Positions 31,079 through 40,035 of a DNA stretch of 64,000 nt are shown here, one piece after another; within the stretch, counting starts at the first letter, position 1, and each line of letters begins with the position of its first letter. The stretch is from positions 1 through 64,000 of the forward strand of contig NZ_JAHOOZ010000001.1 in the NCBI RefSeq assembly GCF_019075875.1, read 5' to 3'. Under the pieces are notes generated by a model. The model was not told the DNA's origin. It worked only from the letters and a program-made list of their open reading frames with translations, and searched no databases. The translations under genes and the position numbers were made by a program. This DNA is from Novosphingobium sp. G106. GTDB taxonomy: Bacteria > Pseudomonadota > Alphaproteobacteria > Sphingomonadales > Sphingomonadaceae.

Positions 31079-33163
31079 TCATGCCAGGGTTCGAAGCTTT
31101 GGCTCGCGGGCGTAGAAGCGGCGCGAAGCAGCCTTCAAGAATTTCGCGTCGAGGCCCGTGACCCCGTCGTCCGGCTCCACGCCCGCCTTGTCGAGCAGAG
31201 GTCTGGCAGCCGAACTCGCGCCAATGGCCTTGAGGTGGCCGAAGGCATCCATGACGAACTGGACCGCGGCGCCCTCCTTGAGCAGGGCGGCGGTGCCCGC
31301 CTCGGACAGTACGAGTGCGACTGCATCGAAAATCTGACTGGGCGATCCCGCAAGTTGGCCATCGGCCTTGCAGACCCTGCCGTCGCTCAGCTTCGCGCCG
31401 CCCACCTTGGGTGCGACGATGACAGGCTTGCCCTTGGCTTTCTTCACCGCTGCGACCACGGCGTCGAGCTCCGTCGCATCGGTTCCGTCGGCGATCAGAA
31501 TGCCGACCGCGCGGCCTTCGAGCGTGTCGTGCATGTTCTTGTGGATCGACAGGGCATCGGATTGCGGCATGTCCACCGGCGCGCGGGCGGCCGGCGCCTT
31601 CTTCGGCAAAGGAATGCCCAGCCCTTCGGCGACGCGCTTGGCCAGGTCCTCGTCGACGTTGCGCAGATTGGCGACCATACGACCAGGAACCTGGTCGAGC
31701 AGGCCGACCTTCGACAGTTCGAACACGAAGGACGAGGCGATATGCGCCTGCTCGCTTTCCGTCTGCGAGATAAAAAACAGCCTGGCCTGGCTATAATGGT
31801 CGGCAAAGGTCTCTGAGCGCACGCGCAGCTTGTCGCCTTCCTCGCTTTCGCCGGTCGGCTCGGTCGTCGTGGCGAAGCCCTTGGCCGGGGTCTCGCGCGG
31901 CCCGCCTTCCTCGCCGTGATCGGTGAGGCTGTTGGGTTCGTAGTTGCCGCGGCCCTTGGGCACCATCATTTGCATCTGGCCGTCGCGCTGGAAGTTCTGG
32001 AAGGGGCAGCGCGGTGCGTTGACCGGGATCTGGTGAAAGTTGGCCGTGCCCAGGCGCGATTTCTGCGTGTCGAGATAGGAGAACAGCCGGCCCTGGAGCA
32101 GTGGGTCGTTCGAGAAGTCGATGCCCGGCACGATATTGGCCGGACAGAAGGCAACCTGCTCGGTTTCGGCGAAGAAGTTGTCGACGTTGCGGTCCAGCAC
32201 CAGCCGGCCGATGATGCGGACTGGCACGTCGTCTTCGGGGATCAGCTTGGTGGGGTCGAGCACGTCATAAGGCTGAGCTTCCGCGAAAGCCTTGTCGAAA
32301 ACCTGAATGCCGAGCTCCCACTCGGGGAAATTGCCGCTGTCGATCGCCTCGAACAGGTCGCGGCGATGATAGTCGTTATCGGCGGCCTGGAGCTTGAGAG
32401 CTTCGTCCCAAATCGTCGACTGCAGGCCGAGCTTGGGTTTCCAGTGGAACTTCACGAAGTGACTTTCGCCCGCCTCATTCACCAGAACGAAGGTGTGGAT
32501 GCCGAAGCCCTCCATCGTGCGCAGCGAACGTGGCAGGGTGCGGTCGGACATCGCCCACATCAACATGTGGGTCGTCTCCGGCATCAGCGAAGCCCAGTCC
32601 CAGAAGGTATCGTGCGCGCTCCCCGCCTGCGGATAGCCGCGGTCGGCCTCCATCTTCACGGCATGGACCAGGTCGGGAAATTTAATCGCGTCCTGGATGA
32701 AGAAAACCGGGATGTTGTTGCCGACGAGGTCCCAATTGCCTTCGGTGGTGTAGAACTTGACCGCGAAGCCGCGGACGTCGCGCGGTGTGTCGACCGAACC
32801 TGCGCCTCCGGCGACGGTGGAGAAGCGAACGAAGGTCTCGGTCCGCTCGCCCTTACGGAACAGCGCGGCCTTGGTGAGATCGGAAATGTCGGCAGTCGCT
32901 TCGAAATAGCCGTGCGCGCCCGAACCGCGGGCATGGACGATCCGCTCGGGAATCCGTTCATGGTCGAAGTGGAAGATCTTCTCGCGCAGGACGAAGTCCT
33001 CAAGCAGCGTCGGCCCGCGCGCGCCACTGCGTAGCGAATTCTGGTTGTCCGAAACCGCGATGCCCTGGTTCGTCGTCAGCATCTCAGCCGAGGCGCGGCC
33101 GTCGACTGTCTGGTGGGTCTCGCCGCCATTGCTGCCGGGGGTCTTCTTGGTGGGCTGGGCCAT
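31079..33163 (-). CDS. katE: large-subunit catalase HPII (KatE type)
   Basis: 694 residues, the length of clade 2 catalases. The distal His77 is in [14 protein letters not shown], an Asn in [17 protein letters not shown], and the haem-ligand Tyr in [17 protein letters not shown]-terminal flavodoxin/DJ-1-like domain ([19 protein letters not shown]) is present. It removes H2O2. First gene of a three-gene minus-strand unit with the FAD oxidoreductase and the GNAT protein. Confidence 0.94.
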   Translation of the reverse strand: MAQPTKKTPGSNGGETHQTVDGRASAEMLTTNQGIAVSDNQNSLRSGARGPTLLEDFVLREKIFHFDHERIPERIVHARGSGAHGYFEATADISDLTKAALFRKGERTETFVRFSTVAGGAGSVDTPRDVRGFAVKFYTTEGNWDLVGNNIPVFFIQDAIKFPDLVHAVKMEADRGYPQAGSAHDTFWDWASLMPETTHMLMWAMSDRTLPRSLRTMEGFGIHTFVLVNEAGESHFVKFHWKPKLGLQSTIWDEALKLQAADNDYHRRDLFEAIDSGNFPEWELGIQVFDKAFAEAQPYDVLDPTKLIPEDDVPVRIIGRLVLDRNVDNFFAETEQVAFCPANIVPGIDFSNDPLLQGRLFSYLDTQKSRLGTANFHQIPVNAPRCPFQNFQRDGQMQMMVPKGRGNYEPNSLTDHGEEGGPRETPAKGFATTTEPTGESEEGDKLRVRSETFADHYSQARLFFISQTESEQAHIASSFVFELSKVGLLDQVPGRMVANLRNVDEDLAKRVAEGLGIPLPKKAPAARAPVDMPQSDALSIHKNMHDTLEGRAVGILIADGTDATELDAVVAAVKKAKGKPVIVAPKVGGAKLSDGRVCKADGQLAGSPSQIFDAVALVLSEAGTAALLKEGAAVQFVMDAFGHLKAIGASSAARPLLDKAGVEPDDGVTGLDAKFLKAASRRFYAREPKLRTLA

Positions 33164-33315
33164 GATCGATCCTTGTGCGGGCTAAGTTACCGTCCAACAC
33201 GCGAGGCGCGGATTTGATGCGTGCCGGATGTTTTTCGGCTGGGCATTCGCCATCCCATGGCGCGACGCAGGACCGCTGGTTCGGAACGTTCGCTCACCCC
33301 GCGCATTTGCAGGCG

Positions 33316-35163
33316 ATGATCCCCGCTCGGCGGCAAGTCAAAGTCGCCATCATCCTTGCCGCGGTCTTCACCGCTTTTTTGGCTCTGGTCGCGGGTGCCT
33401 TTCCGGCGAGCTGGCTCAAGGGACTTGCAGAACGCAAGCTTAGCGCCGAGCTCGCGCGCCCGGTGACGATCGCGGCGCTGGAGCGCGAAAGCCCGTTCTC
33501 GTTCACGCCGATCCTCCGCGTGAAGGGTGTCGACATCCCGCAGGCCAAGTGGGCAGGGCCGGGCAAACTCGCGTCGATCGCGTCATTGCGGGTGCGGGTT
33601 GCGGTTCTGCCCGCGATTTTCGGCCGTGCAAATCCGCAAGTGCTGTCAGCCGAAGGAGTCACGCTCGATTTCGTGCGCGATGCCGACAAGCGCGTGAACT
33701 GGCGGAATGGCACGCCGGGCGAAGACGGATCGGGCACTCCTATTTCGCTCGCCGCAATCCAATCGGTAAAGGCTGAAGTTCGCTACCGCGACGCGCATCA
33801 GAAGCGCTCGCTGCGCCTCCAGGTCACGATCGATCCGCACCGCGGGCTTGTCGCGGCGGGAACCGGAGAGATAGACGGCAATCCCGTCACGCTCGCCTTG
33901 AAAGGCCCCGCGAGCAAGGCCGACGAGCGCTGGCCGTTCGAAGCGAGCATTTCGGGGCCGGCGATCGACATGCGCATGAAAGGCGAGATGGTGGGCCCGT
34001 TGCGCACCGATGACATGACGCTGCGCATGACCGCACGAGCCAGCGACCTGAAGCTCATCGATCGCGTGATCGAGGCTGGCTTGTTCGGGACGCAGCCCGT
34101 CCATCTCGCCGCAGACGTCACTCACAAGGCTAGGCGATGGACGATCAGCGATCTGTCCGGGACGATCGGAACGAGCCGGCTTGCCGGCCGGCTTGTCGTC
34201 GACAAGGTCGGCGGCCGGTCCAAGCTCGACGGCGATATCCGGTTCGCTCGCCTCGACTTCGGGGACCTATCGACCGATGCCGGGCAGGCGGCTGCGCGCG
34301 CGTTGGAACAGCGCGAGGGCAAGAAGCTCATTCCCAACACGCGGATCAACATCCGCAAGATCAAGAACACCGACGGGCGCCTCGCGATCCGCATAGACAA
34401 CATAGTGGGTGCCGGCTCTTCGGCGCTGCGCAGCATGGAAGGCGTGCTCACCCTCGACCACCGCCTGCTGGTCGCCAAGCCGTTCACGATGCGCCTCAGC
34501 CGAGGGGTCATTGCGGGCGAGGTTCGCGTCGACCAGCGCCAGGGTCAGGCGCAGCCGACGGTCGCCATCGCGCTCGACATGCGCGGCAGCAGCATCGATG
34601 CGCTCGCCGGCGGCACGGGCGAGATCGACGCACCGGTCGACGGGAGAGCACGCCTGACCGGCGTGGGCGACACCATCCGTGAGGTCGTGGGGCAATCCGA
34701 CGGCACGATCGGCGTCATGGCTCAAGGTGGCTCGTTGCCGGCGAAACTCGCGAGCCTGCTGGGCTTCGATGTCGGTAAAGGACTCTTCACCGGTGAGGGC
34801 AAGCAGGCCGCGCTGCGCTGCGCGGCGCTGCGCCTCGACATGCGTCGCGGAATCGGTACGGCGGCGCCGGTCCTTGTCGACACCAGCGAAAGCCAGACGC
34901 GAGGCGTAGGCACGATAACGTTCCCCGAAGAGCGGATCGCCTTGACGCTGACCGGCGCGCCCAAACGCAATTCCGTTCTTCGCCTGCCCGGATCGGTCTC
35001 TGCGCTTGGAACGATCCGCGATCCCTCGATCATGGTCCCGCGAGACGTCAAGTCGTTCGGCAACGTGCTGAAGGCGGTCGGCCGCGCGTTGACCGGCAAA
35101 CAGGGTCCCGAGGCGGTCGATACCGATTGCGCGGCGCTGCGCAATCGAACGCTCGGCTTCTGA
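33316..35163 (+). CDS. AsmA family protein
   Basis: 615 residues from ATG 33316. One N-terminal membrane helix (VAIILAAVFTAFLALVAGAF) anchors a long beta-rich periplasmic part. The AsmA signature regions are visible at both ends (SPFSFTPILRVKGVDIPQA; LDMRRGIGTAAPVLVDTSES). AsmA-like proteins are thought to help move phospholipids to the outer membrane. Divergent from katE, 150 bp apart. It is the last intact gene before the integrase remnant. Confidence 0.87.
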   Translation: MIPARRQVKVAIILAAVFTAFLALVAGAFPASWLKGLAERKLSAELARPVTIAALERESPFSFTPILRVKGVDIPQAKWAGPGKLASIASLRVRVAVLPAIFGRANPQVLSAEGVTLDFVRDADKRVNWRNGTPGEDGSGTPISLAAIQSVKAEVRYRDAHQKRSLRLQVTIDPHRGLVAAGTGEIDGNPVTLALKGPASKADERWPFEASISGPAIDMRMKGEMVGPLRTDDMTLRMTARASDLKLIDRVIEAGLFGTQPVHLAADVTHKARRWTISDLSGTIGTSRLAGRLVVDKVGGRSKLDGDIRFARLDFGDLSTDAGQAAARALEQREGKKLIPNTRINIRKIKNTDGRLAIRIDNIVGAGSSALRSMEGVLTLDHRLLVAKPFTMRLSRGVIAGEVRVDQRQGQAQPTVAIALDMRGSSIDALAGGTGEIDAPVDGRARLTGVGDTIREVVGQSDGTIGVMAQGGSLPAKLASLLGFDVGKGLFTGEGKQAALRCAALRLDMRRGIGTAAPVLVDTSESQTRGVGTITFPEERIALTLTGAPKRNSVLRLPGSVSALGTIRDPSIMVPRDVKSFGNVLKAVGRALTGKQGPEAVDTDCAALRNRTLGF

Positions 35164-35289
35164 CGCCAACATAGCCGACCTTCAGCGGTTCAAAACGGCT
35201 CCCCAATATCTGCCATCGGTTCATCTGCTCCTTGCCGAACCTAGGTGGATCAGGATCCACAACCCTTCGACAATCGTTTGGCATAAGTC

Positions 35290-36204
35290 GTGGACGATGG
35301 ACTGACCGATCGCTGGAATTATCCGGCAGAGATTGCCGACGGGCGTGACGCCCTATGTTCAAGGCATGGTCTGCTCAAGGCCGCTTTTGAACTATGCCTT
35401 CAAGGCCCGCCGCACCGCTACGTCCCACCGCTTACGCACAAGACCCGCAACCAGGTGACGCCGGGGCGGACGTACCGACTGTCTGTGAATGCGATCGGCG
35501 AGCTTCTGGACTATAGTGTGCGCGGGGCGGGGAACTACGCTGGGCACGCGGATCGGCTTCTTCCCTTTCGCCGATATCTGAGCGCCGCGATTTGCACGCT
35601 GGCGCGCCCCGACGCGATCTACGACATGAACGTAGATCGCAACCGCGAACAGTGGATGCAGAACGAGCGGATGTTCGCGCTCAATCCGGCCGGGAGGATC
35701 CAGACCAAGAAGTTCCGTCCGATCGGCGGTTGTAGATCTCCTGCATTTCTGGCTTTCGTCGACGGATGAGTGGTTCGTCTGTTCGGAACGCAGCAGCTAC
35801 GATGACTCCGAGGGGAGGGATGTGGTGACCCAGGTCAAGCCGGCCTCGTCCGCTCCGCCTGGGATGGCGCGCGCCAGCACCTTGGCATCCCAGACGGCTG
35901 AGGTGCCAAATTGATCCGCCACAGCATGGCGACGATCCTCGCGGATCGCCGGGTCGATCTCATCGAGCTCGAGATGGCGCTAGGGCATAGGGTTTTTGGC
36001 AGAACAACGAGCCGCTATGCCGTCTTCGATCCGGAGTATCTGGGCACCATCGCGGGGGGAATCGACGACGTGGTTTCGGACCTAGCCAAGATGGCTGCCG
36101 CTTTCATTTCACGCAAAAAATCCAATGAAATACTGGCACTGCCGAGCTTAGGGCGAGAGCAAAAAGCCCCGCTAACGTCTTGCGTTAGCGGGGCTTTTTA
36201 CTGA
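35290..36204 (+). pseudogene. tyrosine recombinase (island integrase), decayed
   Basis: Three frames carry parts of one integrase: 35290-35730 (RTYRLSVNAIGELLDYS, then FRRYLSAAICTLARPDAIYD), 35727-35910 (VVDLLHFWLSSTDEWFVC), and 35911-36204. The last holds the catalytic box: Arg and His in LIRHSMATIL, ALGHR, and the nucleophile Tyr in TTSRYAVFD. The N-terminal DNA-binding part is missing and the frame breaks at least twice. It ends nine bases before the right tRNA-Val repeat, the normal place for the integrase of a tRNA-targeted island. Confidence 0.85.
36161..36199. terminator. Rho-independent terminator, bidirectional
   Basis: AAAAAGCCCCGCTAACG, a short loop, CGTTAGCGGGGCTTTTT: a perfect 12-bp stem with T-runs on both strands. 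It can end the integrase transcript (plus) and a minus-strand tRNA transcript. Confidence 0.9.
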
Positions 36205-36212
36205 ATGGCGAC

Positions 36213-36255
36213 TGGTGGGCGTAGCAAGGATTGAACTTGCGACCCCTACGATGTC
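36213..36255 (-). repeat. right attachment repeat: 3' half of tRNA-Val(GAC)
   Basis: On the minus strand it reads TTGACAT (anticodon loop, GAC), CGTAG, GGGTC, then T-arm GCAAG-TTCAATC-CTTGC, TACGCCC, A, CCA. The T-stem pairs perfectly. The sequence needed 5' of the anticodon stem (CTACG and the D-arm) is not there, so this is again a half tRNA, not a gene. It matches 10779-10822 except for one base; matching also extends about six bases beyond CCA (TGGCGA). Confidence 0.82.
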
Positions 36256-36732
36256 AACGAAATGGTTGGCGTCAAAAATGGCGGTTTTCCGTCATTTTTC
36301 GCATTCATAACCGCGGAACGTGCCATGAACATATCGTGATTCTGCGCGAAGTTCACCCAAGTTTCACCCAAAAATTTTGGGCACAATAGCCGCCAAGGAG
36401 CTTAGCGGCGTCGCTAGCTGATCGGTCGCTTGTCGCGGACTGATAGCCCACTTATTTCGTCTCGAACTGCCGTGTGAGAAAACCGCGACCGCGCCTCATA
36501 AATTGAGACTGCACGTCGTTGTTTCCCAGAACGAGGACAAGCGAATCACCCCAATGAGCAATCCCAGGTCGATGCGTGTCGACGAATCCCGAGCGAATTT
36601 CATCACGATCAACGAGTTTGCGGCCATCGTAAAACCCCCTGATCACGGACATTCGACCGCGGGTGATGGGCTCTCAAAAGCGGTGATCCATTGAGGTCGC
36701 TGCCAAGTCTGCGAAGCCGCTTAGGACCAGTT
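36256..36732. other. gene-free stretch with candidate integrase arm sites
   Basis: Next to the tRNA half-site lie an 11-bp inverted repeat with one mismatch (36274-36299), two direct copies of TTCACCCAA at 36352 and 36363, one helical turn apart, and a 15-bp palindrome CCCAAAA-A-TTTTGGG (36367-36381). Such clustered repeats fit a phage-type attP arm. No credible coding region is seen up to 36732. Confidence 0.5.
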
Positions 36733-37390
36733 TTATTTCGGAACCTGGACAACCGTGACCGAGCGCGCGGGCAGAGTGAAATGCAGTTTCTCGTCTTTGA
36801 GCGGTGCTCGAATGAGACGGGGCGGGACTGCATTGGGTCTCTCGAAGCTGTTGATCTCATCGAGCCTCTCGGCGGTCAGTGTTTCACCCTGGGCTCCTTT
36901 GGCTGGAACCCCGTCATTCGCCAAGTCCAACTCTACCGACTTGTCGGGATCGAGATTGGTCATTGCCAGCCAAATGTGGCCGTCTCTCGCCTTTGCAGCC
37001 ATCGCATCGAGACTCGGCAGATTGATCTGGCCCGAGACATAACGCCCGGCGTCGATTTCAATGGGCAGCGCCGTTGCATCCTGAAAAGGAACGTACATGC
37101 GAAACACGTGGTAGCTCGGCGTAAGGTTCAATCTGGGTCCGTCAGTCAGGACCATCGACTGCAGAATGTTCACCACCCGCGCGATGTTCGCCATGCGCAC
37201 GCGGTCGGCGAGATTGATCGCCGCGGTGATGGCGTCGCGAATGGAGTTCTGTTGTTGAATGTACATGGCGGGGGTTCCTGCCAGAGGCTTGAGCCAGTTC
37301 CCCCATCCATCACGACGAGCGCGACCTGCTTCTGCGGATCGTATTTGTCCATGTTCGCCGAATTTTTTTGGATCAGAAGATCCATCTCAT
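36733..37390 (-). pseudogene. C-terminal fragment of a GH51 alpha-L-arabinofuranosidase
   Basis: The frame at 36733-37266 reads VVNILQSMVLTDGPRLNLTP, SYHVFRMYVPFQDA, HIWLAMTNLDP and the C-terminal VTVVQVPK of GH51 arabinofuranosidases. The section before it (LIQKNSANMDKYDPQK, then ALVVDEWGNW-like) is shifted by one frame near 37300. About 220 of roughly 500 residues remain. It is joined head-on at about 37390 to a CoA-transferase fragment, marking a deletion junction. Confidence 0.75.
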
Positions 37391-37633
37391 AAGCGTTATG
37401 GACAGGCCCTCGTCTGTGGAGATATCGACTCCGCCGCTACGCTTGCCGCAGTTCGGGTGCTTCATCATGCCGTTGCGCAGCGGATCGACCTTGCGACCGA
37501 ACGAACTAATGAAGCCGCGCTGGGTGTCGCCGGGCACCGGGCGCTCGATTTTGATAAAATCCGCCCCCCAATCGGAAAGCACTCCGCCCGCCGCCGGTAC
37601 GAAAGTGAACTGCGCCACTTCAAGGGCCCCCAA
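37391..37633 (-). pseudogene. N-terminal fragment of a CaiB/BaiF family CoA-transferase
   Basis: From ATG 37633: EVAQFTFVPAAGGVLSDWGA, then RGFISSFGRKVDPLRN and GVDISTDEGL, the first 75 residues of class III CoA-transferases, which have about 400. It then runs into the arabinofuranosidase fragment. It lies just downstream of the aldehyde dehydrogenase on the same strand, so it may once have been the next gene of that operon. Confidence 0.75.
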
Positions 37634-37733
37634 TGCCCTTCATAACTTGCGTCATCGATGGTCCTTCCACTGTGCCATTATGTCACCGCGACGACGGGTA
37701 AAGGCCGTCCGTCGGCAGGCACATAACTTCCGA

Positions 37734-39200
37734 CTATGCCCTGGTCGCGATGACCTTGGTTTCGAGATATTCCTCGAAGCCTTCGAGGCCCCATTCCTTG
37801 CCAAGCCCGCTCTGCTTGTATCCGCCGAAGGGGAGATCGACATCCATCGACATACCGCCGTTGACACCGACCGTGCCGGTGCGGATGCGCTTGGCAACGC
37901 GGACCGCGCGGGCCTCGTCGCCCGACACGACACTGCCAGACAGTCCGTATTCGCTGTCGTTGGCGATACGGATCGCGTCTTCATCGTCTTTGAAAGGTAT
38001 GACTACGAGAACGGGACCAAAGATTTCCTCACGCGCAATTGTCATGTCGTTGGTAACGTCGACAAAACAGGTCGGCTCGATGAAGAAGCCGCCGCCCTTA
38101 TCGGTGGCTATCTGACCGCCGGCGATCAACCTGGCGCCTTCGCTTTTGCCGGCTTCGATATAGCCCATGACCCGGTCACGCTGGCGCTGCGAAATCAACG
38201 GTCCCATGAAATTCGTGGGGTCCTCTGCCTTGCCCCACAACTGCGCGTAAGCGTCATAGGCGTGTTCCAGCACCGTCACCGCTTCGTCGTAGCGGCTTTC
38301 CGGTACCAACAGTCGCGTGATCGTCGCGCAGCCTTGCCCCGCGTGATAGCAAACGATCGACTGACCCACAGCCTCGGCGAAATTGGGGGCGTCCTCGAAG
38401 ATAATAGCTGCGGACTTGCCGCCCAGCTCAAGGAACAGGCGCTTGAGCGTCGGAGCGCCTATCTCCATGATGCGGCGGCCCACCCCAGTCGAGCCGGTGA
38501 AGGAAATCACGTCGACGCGCGGATCGGTAACCAGTATTTCACCCAGCAGGGCCGGCTCCTTGCCGCTCACCACGTTCAGCACGCCCGCGGGGAAGCCGGC
38601 CTCGGCTGCGAGTTCGCCGATGATCGTGCTCATCAAAGGCGTGTCCGGCGCCGGCTTCAGGATCACGGTACAGCCGAGCAGCAGCGCAGGGATCACCTTG
38701 CCCACCGTGATATAGAGCGGCACGTTCCAGGGTATGATAGCCCCCACCACGCCAGCCGGCTCCTTGACCAGGAGGCGGCGATGGACAGAGCCCCAAACCT
38801 CCTTGTCGAGCATGGCCTTCTCCCACTCGATCGTGCCGTAGATCTCGAATAGCTTGTCGAAGTGATTCAGAGGGCCATCGACATTGGCCATATTGACGGC
38901 GCCCATGGCCGCCCCCGTTTCGTGGATGGCAATGTCGACTAGCCTCTGGCGATTGGCCTTCATCAGTTCGGCCAGCTTGTGCACCAGCGCCAGGCGTTTG
39001 TCCGAATTGGTGGGCCAATCGCTATGATCGAACGCGCGCCGCGCCGCGGCGATCGCTTCTTCCATGTCCTCGGCGGAGGCATCGGCCGCATAGGCGACCA
39101 CCTCACCGGTCCAGGGACTGATATCCTCGTATTTGGCGCCGTTTGCCGCATCGCGCAGCTGGCCATCGATGTAGAGTTTGCCTTCGGGAAGAAATGTCAT
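37734..39200 (-). CDS. NAD(P)-dependent aldehyde dehydrogenase
   Basis: 488 residues. The cofactor segment IIPWNVPLYITVGKVIPALL, the general base Glu in FLELGGKSAAI and the nucleophile Cys in HAGQGCATITR are all present, as is the late EEIFGPVL motif. It oxidises an aldehyde to the acid; substrate unknown. Last intact gene of a minus-strand unit with the SDR at 39261 and the amidohydrolase at 40036, so probably part of one catabolic route. Confidence 0.92.
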   Translation of the reverse strand: MTFLPEGKLYIDGQLRDAANGAKYEDISPWTGEVVAYAADASAEDMEEAIAAARRAFDHSDWPTNSDKRLALVHKLAELMKANRQRLVDIAIHETGAAMGAVNMANVDGPLNHFDKLFEIYGTIEWEKAMLDKEVWGSVHRRLLVKEPAGVVGAIIPWNVPLYITVGKVIPALLLGCTVILKPAPDTPLMSTIIGELAAEAGFPAGVLNVVSGKEPALLGEILVTDPRVDVISFTGSTGVGRRIMEIGAPTLKRLFLELGGKSAAIIFEDAPNFAEAVGQSIVCYHAGQGCATITRLLVPESRYDEAVTVLEHAYDAYAQLWGKAEDPTNFMGPLISQRQRDRVMGYIEAGKSEGARLIAGGQIATDKGGGFFIEPTCFVDVTNDMTIAREEIFGPVLVVIPFKDDEDAIRIANDSEYGLSGSVVSGDEARAVRVAKRIRTGTVGVNGGMSMDVDLPFGGYKQSGLGKEWGLEGFEEYLETKVIATRA

Positions 39201-39260
39201 GGAGTAATCCTGCTCAATTGAGACCGGCCTTGCCGTGCCATAGCGATCAAATGGAAACGA

Positions 39261-40001
39261 TCAGCCGGACTTGCGCGCTTGGTAGGTGGCTATGTCGAGA
39301 TGCATATCGGCGGGTAGATCGATCAGATACCGAAACAGGCCGGTCGCCGATTCATATTGGGTCGAGCCCCGCTCCATCGGATTGAAACCTCGTTGGAGGC
39401 ACGCTTGGAAGAAACGCATCCCTGCTTCGGGTTCCATGACGGCCGACTGGCCCGGCCCGGTCATTTGACCCGCGCGAACCGTTGTGACCCGGATATCCCG
39501 GTTTTCCAGTTCGAGCTGCAGGCCCTTGGAGAAACGCTCCAACCCTGCCTTTGTGGACTGGTAGACCAGCAAGTGCGGGAACGGCATGTCGACCGATTCC
39601 GAGCTGATGTTGATAATCAGCCCTCCCCGTTCCAGCATGGGAATGGCCGACCGCGAGCAGAGCATTGGTCCCGCAAGATTAGTTAGGATGCCGTTCATGA
39701 TCTGATCGTCGGACGCTTCTTCGATCAAGAAAGGATCGAAGACCGCGGCGTTGTTGATCAAAACGTCGATCCGGGGATGGACGCCGGCGATCTCCGCGAA
39801 TGCGGCCTTGACCGATGCGGGCGACATGACGTCGCAGGCGGCCGCCATGGCACGCTCGCCGATGCTGCTTGCCACCTCCTGCACCTTGGCCAGCGTACGG
39901 CCCAGCAACACGACCTGCTCCCCGTCGCTCGCAAACCGCTGCGCCAACGCCCTGCCCAAACCACCATTTGCACCCGTGATCACGATCACCTTATCGACCA
40001 T
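39261..40001 (-). CDS. SDR family oxidoreductase
   Basis: 246 residues. The cofactor motif TGANGGLGRAL is at residues 9-19, then VLINNAAVF, the catalytic Ser in INISSES and the YxxxK pair in YQSTKAG. The Arg in VVLLGRT suggests NADP(H) preference. Likely oxidises a hydroxyl to a ketone, or the reverse, in the same pathway as the flanking genes. The 60-bp gap to the aldehyde dehydrogenase has no terminator. Confidence 0.89.
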   Translation of the reverse strand: MVDKVIVITGANGGLGRALAQRFASDGEQVVLLGRTLAKVQEVASSIGERAMAAACDVMSPASVKAAFAEIAGVHPRIDVLINNAAVFDPFLIEEASDDQIMNGILTNLAGPMLCSRSAIPMLERGGLIINISSESVDMPFPHLLVYQSTKAGLERFSKGLQLELENRDIRVTTVRAGQMTGPGQSAVMEPEAGMRFFQACLQRGFNPMERGSTQYESATGLFRYLIDLPADMHLDIATYQARKSG

Positions 40002-40035
40002 TCGGATACTCCCAATAACGCCGTAAGAGCCTGTA

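Larger units (their letters stand above)
10779..36255. mobile_element. genomic island between tRNA-Val half-site direct repeats, about 25.5 kb
   Basis: Direct repeats of a tRNA 3' half bound this segment. A tyrosine recombinase remnant (35290-36204) lies next to the right repeat, the classical position for an island integrase. Cargo is stress and redox functions (methionine sulfoxide reductases, catalase, AhpD-like and HD proteins), regulators, an extra MreB and several gene fragments. No phage structural or conjugation genes were seen. Because the integrase is decayed, the island is probably fixed. The boundary call rests on the repeats; an excised form was not observable. Confidence 0.7.

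Noticed and set aside
36213..36255. A functional tRNA-Val gene
   Set aside because: Only the 3' half is present; the bases 5' of the anticodon loop do not pair with CGTAG and no D-arm follows.
36452..36652. Minus-strand frame starting MSVIRGFYDG
   Set aside because: No ribosome site and no family recognised; it lies in a region of gene debris.
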